This document shows, piece by piece, positions 7,836-14,672 of a DNA stretch of 18,851 nt. A program made the translations under genes and the position numbers. The stretch is taken from positions 1-18,851 of the forward strand of contig JAFWWR010000237.1 in NCBI GenBank assembly GCA_017518025.1. The letters run 5' to 3'. Position 1 is the stretch's first letter, and every line of letters starts with the position of its first letter. This stretch comes from Clostridia bacterium (GTDB lineage Bacteria > Bacillota > Clostridia > Oscillospirales > CAG-272). The notes beneath the pieces were generated by a model that worked only from the letters and a program-made list of their open reading frames with translations, was not told the origin of the DNA and searched no databases.

Positions 7836-7859
7836 CGATCATAATGAGTCGATCATAAT
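7836..7859. repeat. Direct repeat of CGATCATAAT upstream of the SLH gene
   Basis: CGATCATAAT occurs at 7836-7845 and 7850-7859, a 14-base period. It overlaps the proposed -10 and spacer region of the SLH gene promoter, so it could be a binding site for a regulator. No regulator family is indicated by the motif. Confidence 0.6.
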
Positions 7860-7870
7860 ATGCCGGTCAA
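7841..7870 (-). promoter_or_regulatory. Possible promoter of the SLH protein gene
   Basis: On the minus strand TTGACC (7865-7870) is followed after 18 bases by CATTAT (7841-7846). A second TTGACT overlaps just upstream, and TATTAT lies in the spacer, so the exact elements are uncertain. The leader to the ATG would be about 40 bases. Confidence 0.4.
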
Positions 7871-8296
7871 GTCAACAAGTTTTGTGTTAATTTCCTCTTT
7901 ACGCTCCTTTCGTAAGATCCGTGGGATTATTCGGCGGCGGGTTTTCCCGCCGTTGCGGAACGGATCTCCGCGCGTGTTCTGACCGTACCTCATAGAACGA
8001 CCGGAGACCGTTCTGAAATCATTTTAACACGCCGGGCAGAGAAATCAACGTGTTCCCGCTTGAAAAAAGCCGCGTCTGACGAGTTCGGCGCGTTTTTGTC
8101 GAGTTTGACCCGAGATCTTCCGTCCGCGAGATGATTATACAGCCCGGATAAAGGGTAAAACAGTGTTTTTCTTTAAGAAAGGGTTAAAGGAAAAGGGATA
8201 TTTCGTAAACATTTATTGAACGGTAGCAAACCGTGTATTTTCGGTTAAAACGTGATGAAAAAACTATGAACGGGCGGCGGGATAACGGATCTGCGC

Positions 8297-8327
8297 AAAA
8301 AAAGACCGCCCCGGTAGAGGGGCGGTC
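8297..8327 (-). terminator. Rho-independent terminator of the aldo/keto reductase gene
   Basis: On the minus strand a perfect 9-bp stem (8319-8327 with 8304-8312) has a 6-base loop and leads into seven T (8297-8303). It begins 14 bases after the stop codon. The stem, loop and flanking GCGC match the terminator at 5304-5331 almost base for base. Confidence 0.92.
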
Positions 8328-8341
8328 GGGGTATTCGTCTG

Positions 8342-9211
8342 TCAGTCGCCGTTCACCAGAGCGTCCGCGGGAGCTTCCTCGGGACGGAAGCCGCTGAATC
8401 CGAGCTCGGGCATGGCGGCGATGGCCTTCATGTCCTCGCCTGTGATCTCGAAGTCGAAGACCTCCATATTCTGCTTGATCCTCTCGGGAGTCACGGACTT
8501 CGGCATGGGGATCACGTCATTCTGGAGCGCGAAGCGGATGCAGAGCTGAGCCGTGCTCTTGCCGTACTTAGCGGCGATCCCGCCGAGAAATTCGTCCTTC
8601 AGCACGGCGCCGCTTCCCAGCGGGCTCCACGCCTCCACGGCCATTCCGAACCCCTTGGAGTACTTGACGTTGTCCATCTGGGTGTAGCCGGGGTGGAACT
8701 CTATCTGGTTGACCATGGGAGCGATCTCCGCGGTCTCCATCAGCGCCTCCACGTGCTTTTTCTCGAAGTTCGAGAGGCCGATGGCGCGGATCTTGCCGTC
8801 CCTATACATCTTCTCGAAGCCGCGCCACGTGGCGGCGTTGATCTCTTTCCATTCGGGGGTCACTTTCTCGACGCAGGGCCAGTGGATCAGGTAAAGGTCC
8901 ACGTAGTCGAGGCCCAGGAGCGAAAGGGACGTCTCCACGGCCTTTATCGTCTTCTCGTAGCCGCGGTCGGTGATCCAGTGCTTGGTGGTGACGAAGAGCT
9001 CGTCGCGGGCGATGCCGGAATCGCGGATCCCTTCGCCCACCGCGTCCTCGTTGCCGTATGCGAAAGCGGTGTCGATATGGCGGTATCCCAGGTCGATGGC
9101 GGTCTTGACGCCCTTCCTCGCGTCCTCCTTCGGGGACTGCCACGTTCCGTAGCCGAGGCAGGGGAGCTTCACTCCGTTTGACAGGACTGTATAGTCGTTC
9201 AGGGTTTTCAT
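8342..9211 (-). CDS. Aldo/keto reductase (AKR family, 2,5-diketogluconate reductase-like)
   Basis: This 289-residue protein is a complete NAD(P)H-dependent aldo/keto reductase barrel. 'LGYGTWQS' comes near the N-terminus. The catalytic tetrad is visible as D47 and Y52 (HIDTAFAYGNED), K77 (FVTTKHW) and H110 (LYLIHWP). The cofactor-binding end is 'VIPMPKSVTPERIKQN'. Members reduce small aldehydes, ketones and sugar-derived carbonyls; the substrate cannot be told from sequence. AAAGGAG lies 7 bases before the ATG at 9211, with a perfect consensus promoter upstream and a strong terminator downstream. It is therefore a single-gene transcript, probably well expressed. Confidence 0.95.
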   Translation of the reverse strand: MKTLNDYTVLSNGVKLPCLGYGTWQSPKEDARKGVKTAIDLGYRHIDTAFAYGNEDAVGEGIRDSGIARDELFVTTKHWITDRGYEKTIKAVETSLSLLGLDYVDLYLIHWPCVEKVTPEWKEINAATWRGFEKMYRDGKIRAIGLSNFEKKHVEALMETAEIAPMVNQIEFHPGYTQMDNVKYSKGFGMAVEAWSPLGSGAVLKDEFLGGIAAKYGKSTAQLCIRFALQNDVIPMPKSVTPERIKQNMEVFDFEITGEDMKAIAAMPELGFSGFRPEEAPADALVNGD

Positions 9212-9247
9212 ATCATTTCTCCTTTCGGTATTGTTTTCCTCGGAAAA

Positions 9248-9276
9248 ATTATATCAAACGCCCTTTTCGTTGTCAA
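9248..9276 (-). promoter_or_regulatory. Consensus sigma-A promoter of the aldo/keto reductase gene
   Basis: On the minus strand TTGACA (9271-9276), a 17-base spacer and TATAAT (9248-9253) match the housekeeping consensus at every position. The predicted leader is about 30 bases. Confidence 0.93.
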
Positions 9277-9296
9277 GCGATACGCGTGAAATAAAA

Positions 9297-9329
9297 CGAA
9301 AACCGCGCCGAGGCGCGGCGCGGTTTTCG
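9297..9329 (-). terminator. Terminator directly after the EndoA gene
   Basis: A perfect 13-bp stem (9297-9309 with 9317-9329) has a 7-base loop and starts at the base next to the EndoA stop. On the minus strand it carries TTTTCG in the arm and then TTTTATTTC. It separates this gene from the aldo/keto reductase promoter 20 bases further on. Confidence 0.88.
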
Positions 9330-9692
9330 TTATACGGTCCCCCCGTTCCCGCCGAGACCGAAGCTCACGGAGATGGCCTCGTTGACGGCGCTCATGACCT
9401 CGTCGTCCAGGTGGCCCATCTTCTCCCCGAGCCGCCTTTTGTCGATGGTCCGTATCTGCTCCAGCAGGACCACGGAGTCCCGCGCAAGTCCCACTTTGTC
9501 TGCGATGATATCTATATGTGTGGGCAGCTTCGTTTTGTCCAGCCGGCTTGTTATCGCCGCGGCTATCACGGTGGGCGAGTGCCTGTTCCCCACGTCGTTC
9601 TGCACGATGAGCACCGGCCTCATGCCGCCCTGCTCGCTCCCCACCACCGGGCTCAGGTCGGCGTAGTATATATCTCCTCTTTTCACGGTCAT
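9330..9692 (-). CDS. ndoA: EndoA/MazF-type mRNA interferase (toxin)
   Basis: The 120-residue protein is very close to the Bacillus NdoA/EndoA pattern: 'VKRGDIYYADLSPVVGSEQG', 'RPVLIVQNDVGNRHSPT', 'LPTHIDI', 'RDSVVLLEQIRTIDKRRL'. The catalytic residues known for the family, R25 and T48, are both present at the same numbers as in NdoA. The enzyme cleaves single-stranded RNA at a short U-rich motif (UACAU in Bacillus). Normally a ribbon-helix-helix antitoxin gene lies just upstream; here the 340 bases upstream contain no convincing antitoxin frame. A purine-rich AAAGGGA lies 11 bases before the ATG. The protein has a Gly-rich C-terminal end beyond the usual fold. Confidence 0.95.
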   Translation of the reverse strand: MTVKRGDIYYADLSPVVGSEQGGMRPVLIVQNDVGNRHSPTVIAAAITSRLDKTKLPTHIDIIADKVGLARDSVVLLEQIRTIDKRRLGEKMGHLDDEVMSAVNEAISVSFGLGGNGGTV

Positions 9693-9917
9693 ATCAAAAA
9701 CCGTCCCTTTCCACGGGCGTCCGCCCGCATGATCCGATCTTATGGACTTCCCGCGGCTCGCCGCGAGCGGAGAGGACGTTTCGCCTCTCCCGTGTCTTAT
9801 TATTGGCAGGGGCGCGGAAGGTTAAACGGCCTCCCGGCGATTTTTGAGAAAAAAACGTCCTCACGGGACAGTATATTCCCGGGCGCGGCGCTCCGTCCAC
9901 GCCGCGCCGTCATAATT
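9693..9917. other. Non-coding stretch between the divergent EndoA and murD genes
   Basis: Together with 9918-10031 this is a 339-base gap. It holds a 7-bp hairpin (9769-9775 with 9784-9790) and GC-rich palindromic words. A weak leftward promoter-like pair lies near 9800-9825 (TTTAAC and TAATAA on the minus strand). A 68-codon leftward frame ending next to EndoA begins with GTG, lacks a ribosome binding site and resembles no antitoxin. Confidence 0.5.
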
Positions 9918-9931
9918 TGTTCCCCGGAACA
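9918..9931. promoter_or_regulatory. 14-bp palindrome upstream of the murD promoter
   Basis: TGTTCC-CC-GGAACA is a perfect inverted repeat ending 8 bases before the murD -35 box. Its location fits an operator for murD or for the divergent EndoA gene. The regulator is unknown. Confidence 0.45.
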
Positions 9932-9939
9932 GAAAAGTG

Positions 9940-9968
9940 TTGCACAAACCGGGGAGATTATATATAAT
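9940..9968 (+). promoter_or_regulatory. Sigma-A promoter of the murD-M42-comM operon
   Basis: TTGCAC (9940-9945), a 17-base spacer and TATAAT (9963-9968) give a strong promoter inside an A/T-rich island. The leader to the murD start is about 55 bases. Confidence 0.88.
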
Positions 9969-10031
9969 ATTACTGTATTTGAAAGACGCGCCCGGGAAAC
10001 GGACGGGCGGCGGAGCAAGGAGCGCATCGCG

Positions 10032-11462
10032 ATGGAAAAGAAGGAACGGCTCGCGGACCGGCTGAACGGCAAAAAAGTTGCCCTCATCGGGGCGGGCGTG
10101 TCGAATATGCCCCTTATCCCCTTCCTCATCGGCAGGGGGGCGGACGTGACGGTCCGCGACGGGAAGACCGAAGAAAAACTCGGCGAAAAAGCCGGGATAA
10201 TAAAGAAATACGGAGCCGCCCTCGTGGCGGGAGAAAGCTATCTTGACGGCCTCTGCGAGGACGTGATCGTCCGCTCGCCCGGGATAAGGCCCGATATCCC
10301 CGAATTTACCGAAGCGGTGGGACGAGGAGCGATCATCACATCGGAGATGGAGCTGTTCCTGACCCACACGGCGTGCCGCGTCTTCGCCGTCACCGGAAGC
10401 GACGGCAAGTCCACCACCACCACGGTGCTCTCGAAGCTGCTGGAGACGCTCCCGGGCGGGAAGACCTACCTCGGCGGCAACATCGGCCATCCTCTGTTCC
10501 ACCTCTACCCGGAGATGGGGCCGGAGGACAAGGCGGCGGTGGAGCTTTCATCGTTCCAGCTTATGACTGCCGACGCGCCGGTGGAGGCGGCGGTGATCAC
10601 CAACGTGACGCCTAACCACCTGAACTGGCACACCGGCATGGACGAATATATAGAGGCGAAAAAGAGGATCCTCCTTCACGCGGGACGGGCGGTGCTGAAC
10701 TACGACTGCCCCGTGACAAGAGAGATCGGGGGGACAGCGGGATGTCCCGTGACGTTTTTCTCGCGCACGCCAGTACCGGACGGGGTGCTGCGGGACGGAG
10801 ATTCCGCGATCTATCTGAAGAACGGCGTGATCGTGAAGCGGGACCGCGGGGGCGCGGAGCGGGAGTTCATCTCCCGGTCCGATATACTTCTGCCCGGGAT
10901 GCACAACGCGGAGAACTACATGGCGGCCATCGCCGCCGCGGGAGAAGAACTGGATCCGGAGGCGGCGAGAGAGGTTGCGCGGACGTTCCCGGGCGTGGAA
11001 CACCGGCTGGAATTCGTGCGGGAGCACCGCGGAGTCAGATACTACAACGGCTCCATCGACTCCTCGCCCACAAGGACCGCCGCGGCGCTGTCGGCGCTCG
11101 CCGACACCATGCCGGATAGGCGGATCGTGGCGATATGCGGCGGCTACGACAAGAACATCCCCTTCGGGCCGCTGGCGGAGGCGCTTCTCGGCAGCGAAAC
11201 GGTTCGCGCCGTGGTGCTGACCGGCGCTACCGCGGAAAAGATAAAGACGGCGGTCACGTCGTCCCCTCTGTGGGAGGCGCGGCGCGACGGGGGATTTCTC
11301 CTGATCGACGGCGGCGACTTTGAAGACGCCGTCGCGAAGGCGTCGGAGACCGCCCGGGCGGGGGAGACGGTGATCCTGTCGCCGGCCTGCGCCAGTTTTG
11401 ACAGATTTGAGAATTTCGAGGAAAGGGGCCGCCTCTTCAAGGAGCTCGTCAGAGCGCTCTGA
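10032..11462 (+). CDS. murD: UDP-N-acetylmuramoyl-L-alanine--D-glutamate ligase (MurD)
   Basis: This 476-residue cytoplasmic enzyme adds D-glutamate to UDP-MurNAc-L-Ala in peptidoglycan synthesis. The Rossmann-like N-domain begins 'KKVALIGAGVSNMPLI' (14-29). The ATP loop is 'VTGSDGKSTTTT' (120-131). 'NVTPNHLNWH' (191-200) and the probable carbamylated lysine K210 (YIEAKKRI) follow. 'LPGMHNAENYMAA' (287-299) and 'FPGVEHRLEFV' (319-329) are family signatures. The usual C-domain 'NDSKATN' is replaced by 'NGSIDSSPTRT' (339-349), and 'HLD' by 'HLN'. A related SxxSSPTRT form is, as I recall, common in clostridial MurDs. AAGGAG at 10017-10022 with 9-base spacing fixes the start; the longer open frame upstream runs through the promoter. 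It lies outside a cell-division cluster and leads an operon with peptidases. Confidence 0.93.
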   Translation: MEKKERLADRLNGKKVALIGAGVSNMPLIPFLIGRGADVTVRDGKTEEKLGEKAGIIKKYGAALVAGESYLDGLCEDVIVRSPGIRPDIPEFTEAVGRGAIITSEMELFLTHTACRVFAVTGSDGKSTTTTVLSKLLETLPGGKTYLGGNIGHPLFHLYPEMGPEDKAAVELSSFQLMTADAPVEAAVITNVTPNHLNWHTGMDEYIEAKKRILLHAGRAVLNYDCPVTREIGGTAGCPVTFFSRTPVPDGVLRDGDSAIYLKNGVIVKRDRGGAEREFISRSDILLPGMHNAENYMAAIAAAGEELDPEAAREVARTFPGVEHRLEFVREHRGVRYYNGSIDSSPTRTAAALSALADTMPDRRIVAICGGYDKNIPFGPLAEALLGSETVRAVVLTGATAEKIKTAVTSSPLWEARRDGGFLLIDGGDFEDAVAKASETARAGETVILSPACASFDRFENFEERGRLFKELVRAL

Positions 11463-11479
11463 GGCGGGAGGACGTCACA

Positions 11480-12589
11480 ATGACAGATTACAAGGAACTG
11501 CTGAGACGGATGTGCGCCGTCATGTCCGTTTCGGGTCACGAAAAGCGGGCGGCGCGGGAGCTTCTCCCGCTGGTGGAAAAGTATTTCGACTCCGCGACCG
11601 TGGACGGCGTGGGAAACGTGATCCTGCTGAAAAAATGCGGCAGGGAGGGGGCGCCCCGGATCATGCTTGACGCCCATTTCGACGAGATAGGCATGGCGGT
11701 GAGCGGGATATGCGAAGGGGGCTTCGTGAAGGTCGAGCCGTCCGGCGGCTTCGACTGCTCCGTGCTCAGCTCCACCGAGATGGTGATCTACGGAAAAGAG
11801 AAGGTCTACGGAGTTTTCTCCGTGACCCCTCCTCACCTCGCAAAAAAAGAGGACGAGGGGAAAAGGCCGACCTTCGACAAACTGAGGATCGACACCGGCT
11901 ACGATAAGGAAGAACTTGAGAAATTGATCTCCGTCGGCGACCCGGTGGGGTATCGCGCGACCGGATGCGATCTCTCCTTCGGAGTTATCGCCGGACGGGG
12001 ATTCGACGATAAAAGCTGCGCCGCCGCGCTGATCTGCGCCGCGGCGGAGGTCCCGGCGGACGAGCTCGCCGGAGACGTCTACGTGGTGCTCTCCTCCCGC
12101 GAGGAGGTGGGCGGCGGAGGCGCGACCTGCGCCGCCACCGCCATAGATCCCGACTACGCCGTGGTGACGGACGTGAACTTCGCCGCCGCCCCGGGTGTGG
12201 AGGCGCGGGAGTCCGGCAAGCGGGGCGGCGGACCCATGATATCCCTGTCGGCGGTGACCTGCCGCAGACTGACGGAACAGATCATCGGAGTCGCCGAGGA
12301 GCGCGGCATCCCCTATTCTCCGGTGGTGGAATCGTCGAACACGGGCACCAACGCCAACACGCTGGTCCTGGCCGGCGACGGCGTTCCCGCGGCGGTGGTC
12401 AGTCTGCCCCTCGGCGGTATGCACACGTTCAGCGAGACGCTGTCTCTCGGCGACGCCGAGCGGTTCATCGAGCTGATCGGCGCCGTGATACGGGACCGCG
12501 ATATCGCCCGTGAATGGCGGGAGGCGAGAGAGCGCTCCCGGGGCGTATTTGACAGACTTTACGGTGAAGGAGGCGGCGAAAATGAGTGA
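11480..12589 (+). CDS. M42-family metallo-aminopeptidase, copy 1
   Basis: This 369-residue protein is a dinuclear-metal aminopeptidase of the M42 (TET/glutamyl aminopeptidase/FrvX) family, which forms large hollow assemblies that trim peptides in the cytoplasm. All metal and catalytic residues are visible: H66 in 'LDAHFDEIG', D176 in 'GRGFDDKSC', E208 and E209 in 'SSREEVGGGGA', D231 in 'VVTDVNFA', and H315 in 'GGMHTFSETLSLGD'. GGGAGG lies 8 bases before the ATG and the gene starts 17 bases after murD. Its 3' end overlaps the next M42 gene by 8 bases. It is the most divergent of the three in its C-terminal half. Confidence 0.93.
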   Translation: MTDYKELLRRMCAVMSVSGHEKRAARELLPLVEKYFDSATVDGVGNVILLKKCGREGAPRIMLDAHFDEIGMAVSGICEGGFVKVEPSGGFDCSVLSSTEMVIYGKEKVYGVFSVTPPHLAKKEDEGKRPTFDKLRIDTGYDKEELEKLISVGDPVGYRATGCDLSFGVIAGRGFDDKSCAAALICAAAEVPADELAGDVYVVLSSREEVGGGGATCAATAIDPDYAVVTDVNFAAAPGVEARESGKRGGGPMISLSAVTCRRLTEQIIGVAEERGIPYSPVVESSNTGTNANTLVLAGDGVPAAVVSLPLGGMHTFSETLSLGDAERFIELIGAVIRDRDIAREWREARERSRGVFDRLYGEGGGENE

Positions 12590-13649
12590 TATAACGACCC
12601 TTCGCGGGACGGAACTGCTCAGGGAGCTGTCCCTCACCTTCGGCCCCTCCGGGTGCGAGGACCCGGTGGCGGATCTCATAGAAAAGATCGTCTCTCCTCT
12701 GGCGGATGAGGTGATCCGCGACCGCGCCGGCAGCGTTATCGCCCTTCTGCGCGGCACGGGAGAGGGATCCTCAGTCCGGCGGATGATGTTCTCCGCCCAT
12801 ATGGACGAGGTGGGCTTCATGGTGTCGTCCGTCGAGGACGACGGCACGCTGAAAATGGCGCCTCTGTCGGCCCGCGACCCGAAGATACTCGCCGGACAGT
12901 ACGTTACGGTGGGCGACGGCAGGCGGCAGGTCAACGGATGCGTCGGCATGGTCCCCGTCCACCTGTCGGAAGGCAAGGAAATGCCCGCTTACCGCGAACT
13001 CTACGTTGACGTGGGCGCCTCGAGCCGAGAGGAGGCCGAAAAGGTGGTGAAGAAAGGCGACTTCGGCACCTTCCGCTCCGATTTCGTCCGCTTCGGGCAG
13101 AACGGGCGGATGCTCAAGGGCAAGGCCATCGACGACCGCCTCGGATGTACGGTCCTCATCGACACGCTGAGGACTCTCGCGGAGTCCGGCGAGCGCCTTC
13201 CCTACGATACCTATTTCGCCTTCACCTGCCGGGAGGAGCTCGGCATTTCCGGCGCGGCGTGCGCAGCGAATCTGATCCGACCGTCCCACGCGGTGGTGTT
13301 CGAGGCCACGGCTGTGGCGGACGTGGACGGCACTCCCGAGACTCAGCGGGTCGCCGAGCAGGGCAGGGGCGGAGCCGTTTCCCTTGCCGACCGCGGCACG
13401 GTCTACGACCGGGATTTCGCCCGGTTCATCATCGACACGGCGGAGAAGAACTCCATCCCGTGCCAGGTAAAGAAATTCGTCTCCGGCGGCAACGACTCGT
13501 CGAAGATACAGCGGGCGGCGGAGGGCGCCCGCGTAGCGGCGATCTCGGCCCCCGCGCGGTACATACACACCGCCTCCAACGTGATCCGCGAGGATGATCT
13601 CCTCTCCATCGAGCGGCTGGCGGAGGCCTTGCTCCGCGCACTGACGTGA
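12582..13649 (+). CDS. M42-family metallo-aminopeptidase, copy 2
   Basis: This 355-residue M42 peptidase begins at the ATG at 12582, with AAGGAGG 8 bases upstream; the further in-frame ATG at 12510 lies deep in the previous gene and is rejected. The metal ligands are H73 ('SAHMDEVGFMV'), D184 ('GKAIDDRLGC'), E218 and E219 ('TCREELGISGA'), E241 in the usual Asp position ('VVFEATAVADVDG', a substitution I recall in other Firmicute M42 proteins), and H329 ('ARYIHTASNV'). It should be an active aminopeptidase. Its start overlaps copy 1 by 8 bases, so the two subunits are probably made in step and may co-assemble. Confidence 0.93.
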   Translation: MSDITTLRGTELLRELSLTFGPSGCEDPVADLIEKIVSPLADEVIRDRAGSVIALLRGTGEGSSVRRMMFSAHMDEVGFMVSSVEDDGTLKMAPLSARDPKILAGQYVTVGDGRRQVNGCVGMVPVHLSEGKEMPAYRELYVDVGASSREEAEKVVKKGDFGTFRSDFVRFGQNGRMLKGKAIDDRLGCTVLIDTLRTLAESGERLPYDTYFAFTCREELGISGAACAANLIRPSHAVVFEATAVADVDGTPETQRVAEQGRGGAVSLADRGTVYDRDFARFIIDTAEKNSIPCQVKKFVSGGNDSSKIQRAAEGARVAAISAPARYIHTASNVIREDDLLSIERLAEALLRALT

Positions 13650-13673
13650 GCGGCGCGAAAGGAGTGTAAGAGA

Positions 13674-14648
13674 ATGAAAAACACCATTATCGAACTGTCC
13701 CGCATCATCTCGCCTCCCGGCGGAGAGGACGGAGTCAGGGAATACGTGATAAAAAAGACCGGCGGCGCGGAGCACGAGATCGACCTGATGGGCAATCTTA
13801 CCGTGCGCCTGCCGGGGAACGCGGACGGCGAGGGCGCGCGGATCATGATCTCCGCCTCCATGGACGAGCCCGTGTTCATCGTCAATGACGCGGACGGCAA
13901 GGGACGGGTGAGATTCGCCCTGCTGGGCGATCTCGATCTCGGATCGGCGTCCGGCGCCGCGGCGGAATTTGGGAACGGGGTCCGGGGCTCCGTCGTTCCC
14001 CTCGACCGTGAAAAAAAAGACGACGTTTTGTCGTACTGCGCCGATATCGGCGCTGCATCGAAGGAGGATGCGCTGGCGAAGGCGCCGACGGGCACCTGTC
14101 TGCGCCCCGCGGGAGAGGTCTCCGACTCGACGGAAAACTTCGTTTCCGCCCCGTCCGCGGCGGCGAAGACCGGAGTCGCCGTTCTGCTCTCCGTTTACGA
14201 AAAACTGAAGAACGAAAAAAGGAAAAACGACGTTTATCTCGTTTTCACCGTGCAGGGCAAGGTGGGCGCCAGGGGCGCCGGACCCGCCGCCGCGCGGATA
14301 AAGCCCGACCGGGCCGTTTCCGTGGAGTCGATATCCGCGGGCGGAGGCACGGGACGGGTCGCGGGGCGCGGTCCCGTCGTGCTCGCCCTCGGCGAGCGGT
14401 TCGTCCCCGATCCCGACGTGACCGGGGAGCTGAAGCGCGCCGCCGCGGAAGCGGGAATACCTTGTTCCGCTGTCGCAGATAAAAAGACCGGTCCGACGGA
14501 CGCTTCCGCGATCCAGCGTACGGGCGCCGGCGCGCCCTCCGGCGTGATCGCCGTTCCCGCGAAGTATCGCGGCTCGCCGTCCGAGACGGTGTATCTGTCC
14601 GACGCGGAGGGCGCCGCGGAAACCGTCGCCCGGTTCTGTCTTGACTGA
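13674..14648 (+). CDS. M42-family homologue lacking the metal-binding site (probable pseudoenzyme), copy 3
   Basis: This 324-residue protein aligns along its length with copy 2, for example 'MISASMDEPVFIV', 'FTVQGKVGARGAG', 'AEAGIPCSAV', 'AIQRTGAGAPSGVIAVPAKY'. The catalytic site is gone: H73 of copy 2 becomes S62, D184 becomes A163, E218 and E219 become G195 and K196, and H329 becomes G300. Only the Glu in the Asp/Glu position (E218) remains. The frame is intact, with AAAGGAG 9 bases before the ATG, so it is a maintained gene and not a decayed one. It starts 24 bases after copy 2 and precedes comM. A regulatory or structural subunit for the two active copies is a reasonable inference. The alignment was done by eye. 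Confidence 0.88.
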   Translation: MKNTIIELSRIISPPGGEDGVREYVIKKTGGAEHEIDLMGNLTVRLPGNADGEGARIMISASMDEPVFIVNDADGKGRVRFALLGDLDLGSASGAAAEFGNGVRGSVVPLDREKKDDVLSYCADIGAASKEDALAKAPTGTCLRPAGEVSDSTENFVSAPSAAAKTGVAVLLSVYEKLKNEKRKNDVYLVFTVQGKVGARGAGPAAARIKPDRAVSVESISAGGGTGRVAGRGPVVLALGERFVPDPDVTGELKRAAAEAGIPCSAVADKKTGPTDASAIQRTGAGAPSGVIAVPAKYRGSPSETVYLSDAEGAAETVARFCLD

Positions 14649-14672
14649 AAAATCCTTCTTCCGGAGTTTATC

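Larger units (their letters stand above)
7797..8296. other. Long non-coding upstream region of the SLH gene
   Basis: About 500 bases lack a credible gene on either strand. The region holds the SLH gene ribosome binding site, a possible promoter and direct repeat (7836-7870), and a 7-bp GC hairpin with a TTTT loop (7935-7952) without a T-tract. It also has an AGAACG/CGTTCT inverted repeat near 7995-8015 and an ACGGT-5-ACCGT inverted repeat at 8220-8234. The stretch 8150-8280 is A/T-rich with repeated GGTTAAA-like words. I see no known riboswitch. Confidence 0.6.

Noticed and set aside
7935..7952. Terminator in the SLH upstream region
   Set aside because: The 7-bp stem with a TTTT loop has no T-tract on either strand and no gene ends next to it.
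9694..9900. 68-codon leftward frame adjacent to EndoA as an antitoxin
   Set aside because: It has a GTG start without a ribosome binding site, an Arg/Pro-rich composition and no ribbon-helix-helix pattern.
9918..9931. LexA/DinR box upstream of murD
   Set aside because: The Firmicute box has GAAC then GTTC; here the half-sites are in the opposite order.
9231..10031. N-terminal extension of the murD frame
   Set aside because: It would run through the aldo/keto reductase promoter, the EndoA gene on the other strand and murD's own promoter; the AAGGAG before 10032 fixes the start.
11144..12976. 610-codon leftward open frame opposite murD and the M42 genes
   Set aside because: It crosses three real genes, has no initiation signals and shows no recognisable domain.
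13674..14648. M42 copy 3 as a pseudogene
   Set aside because: There is no stop or frameshift, the ribosome binding site is good, and homology to copy 2 runs to the end; loss is confined to catalytic positions, which fits a pseudoenzyme better.
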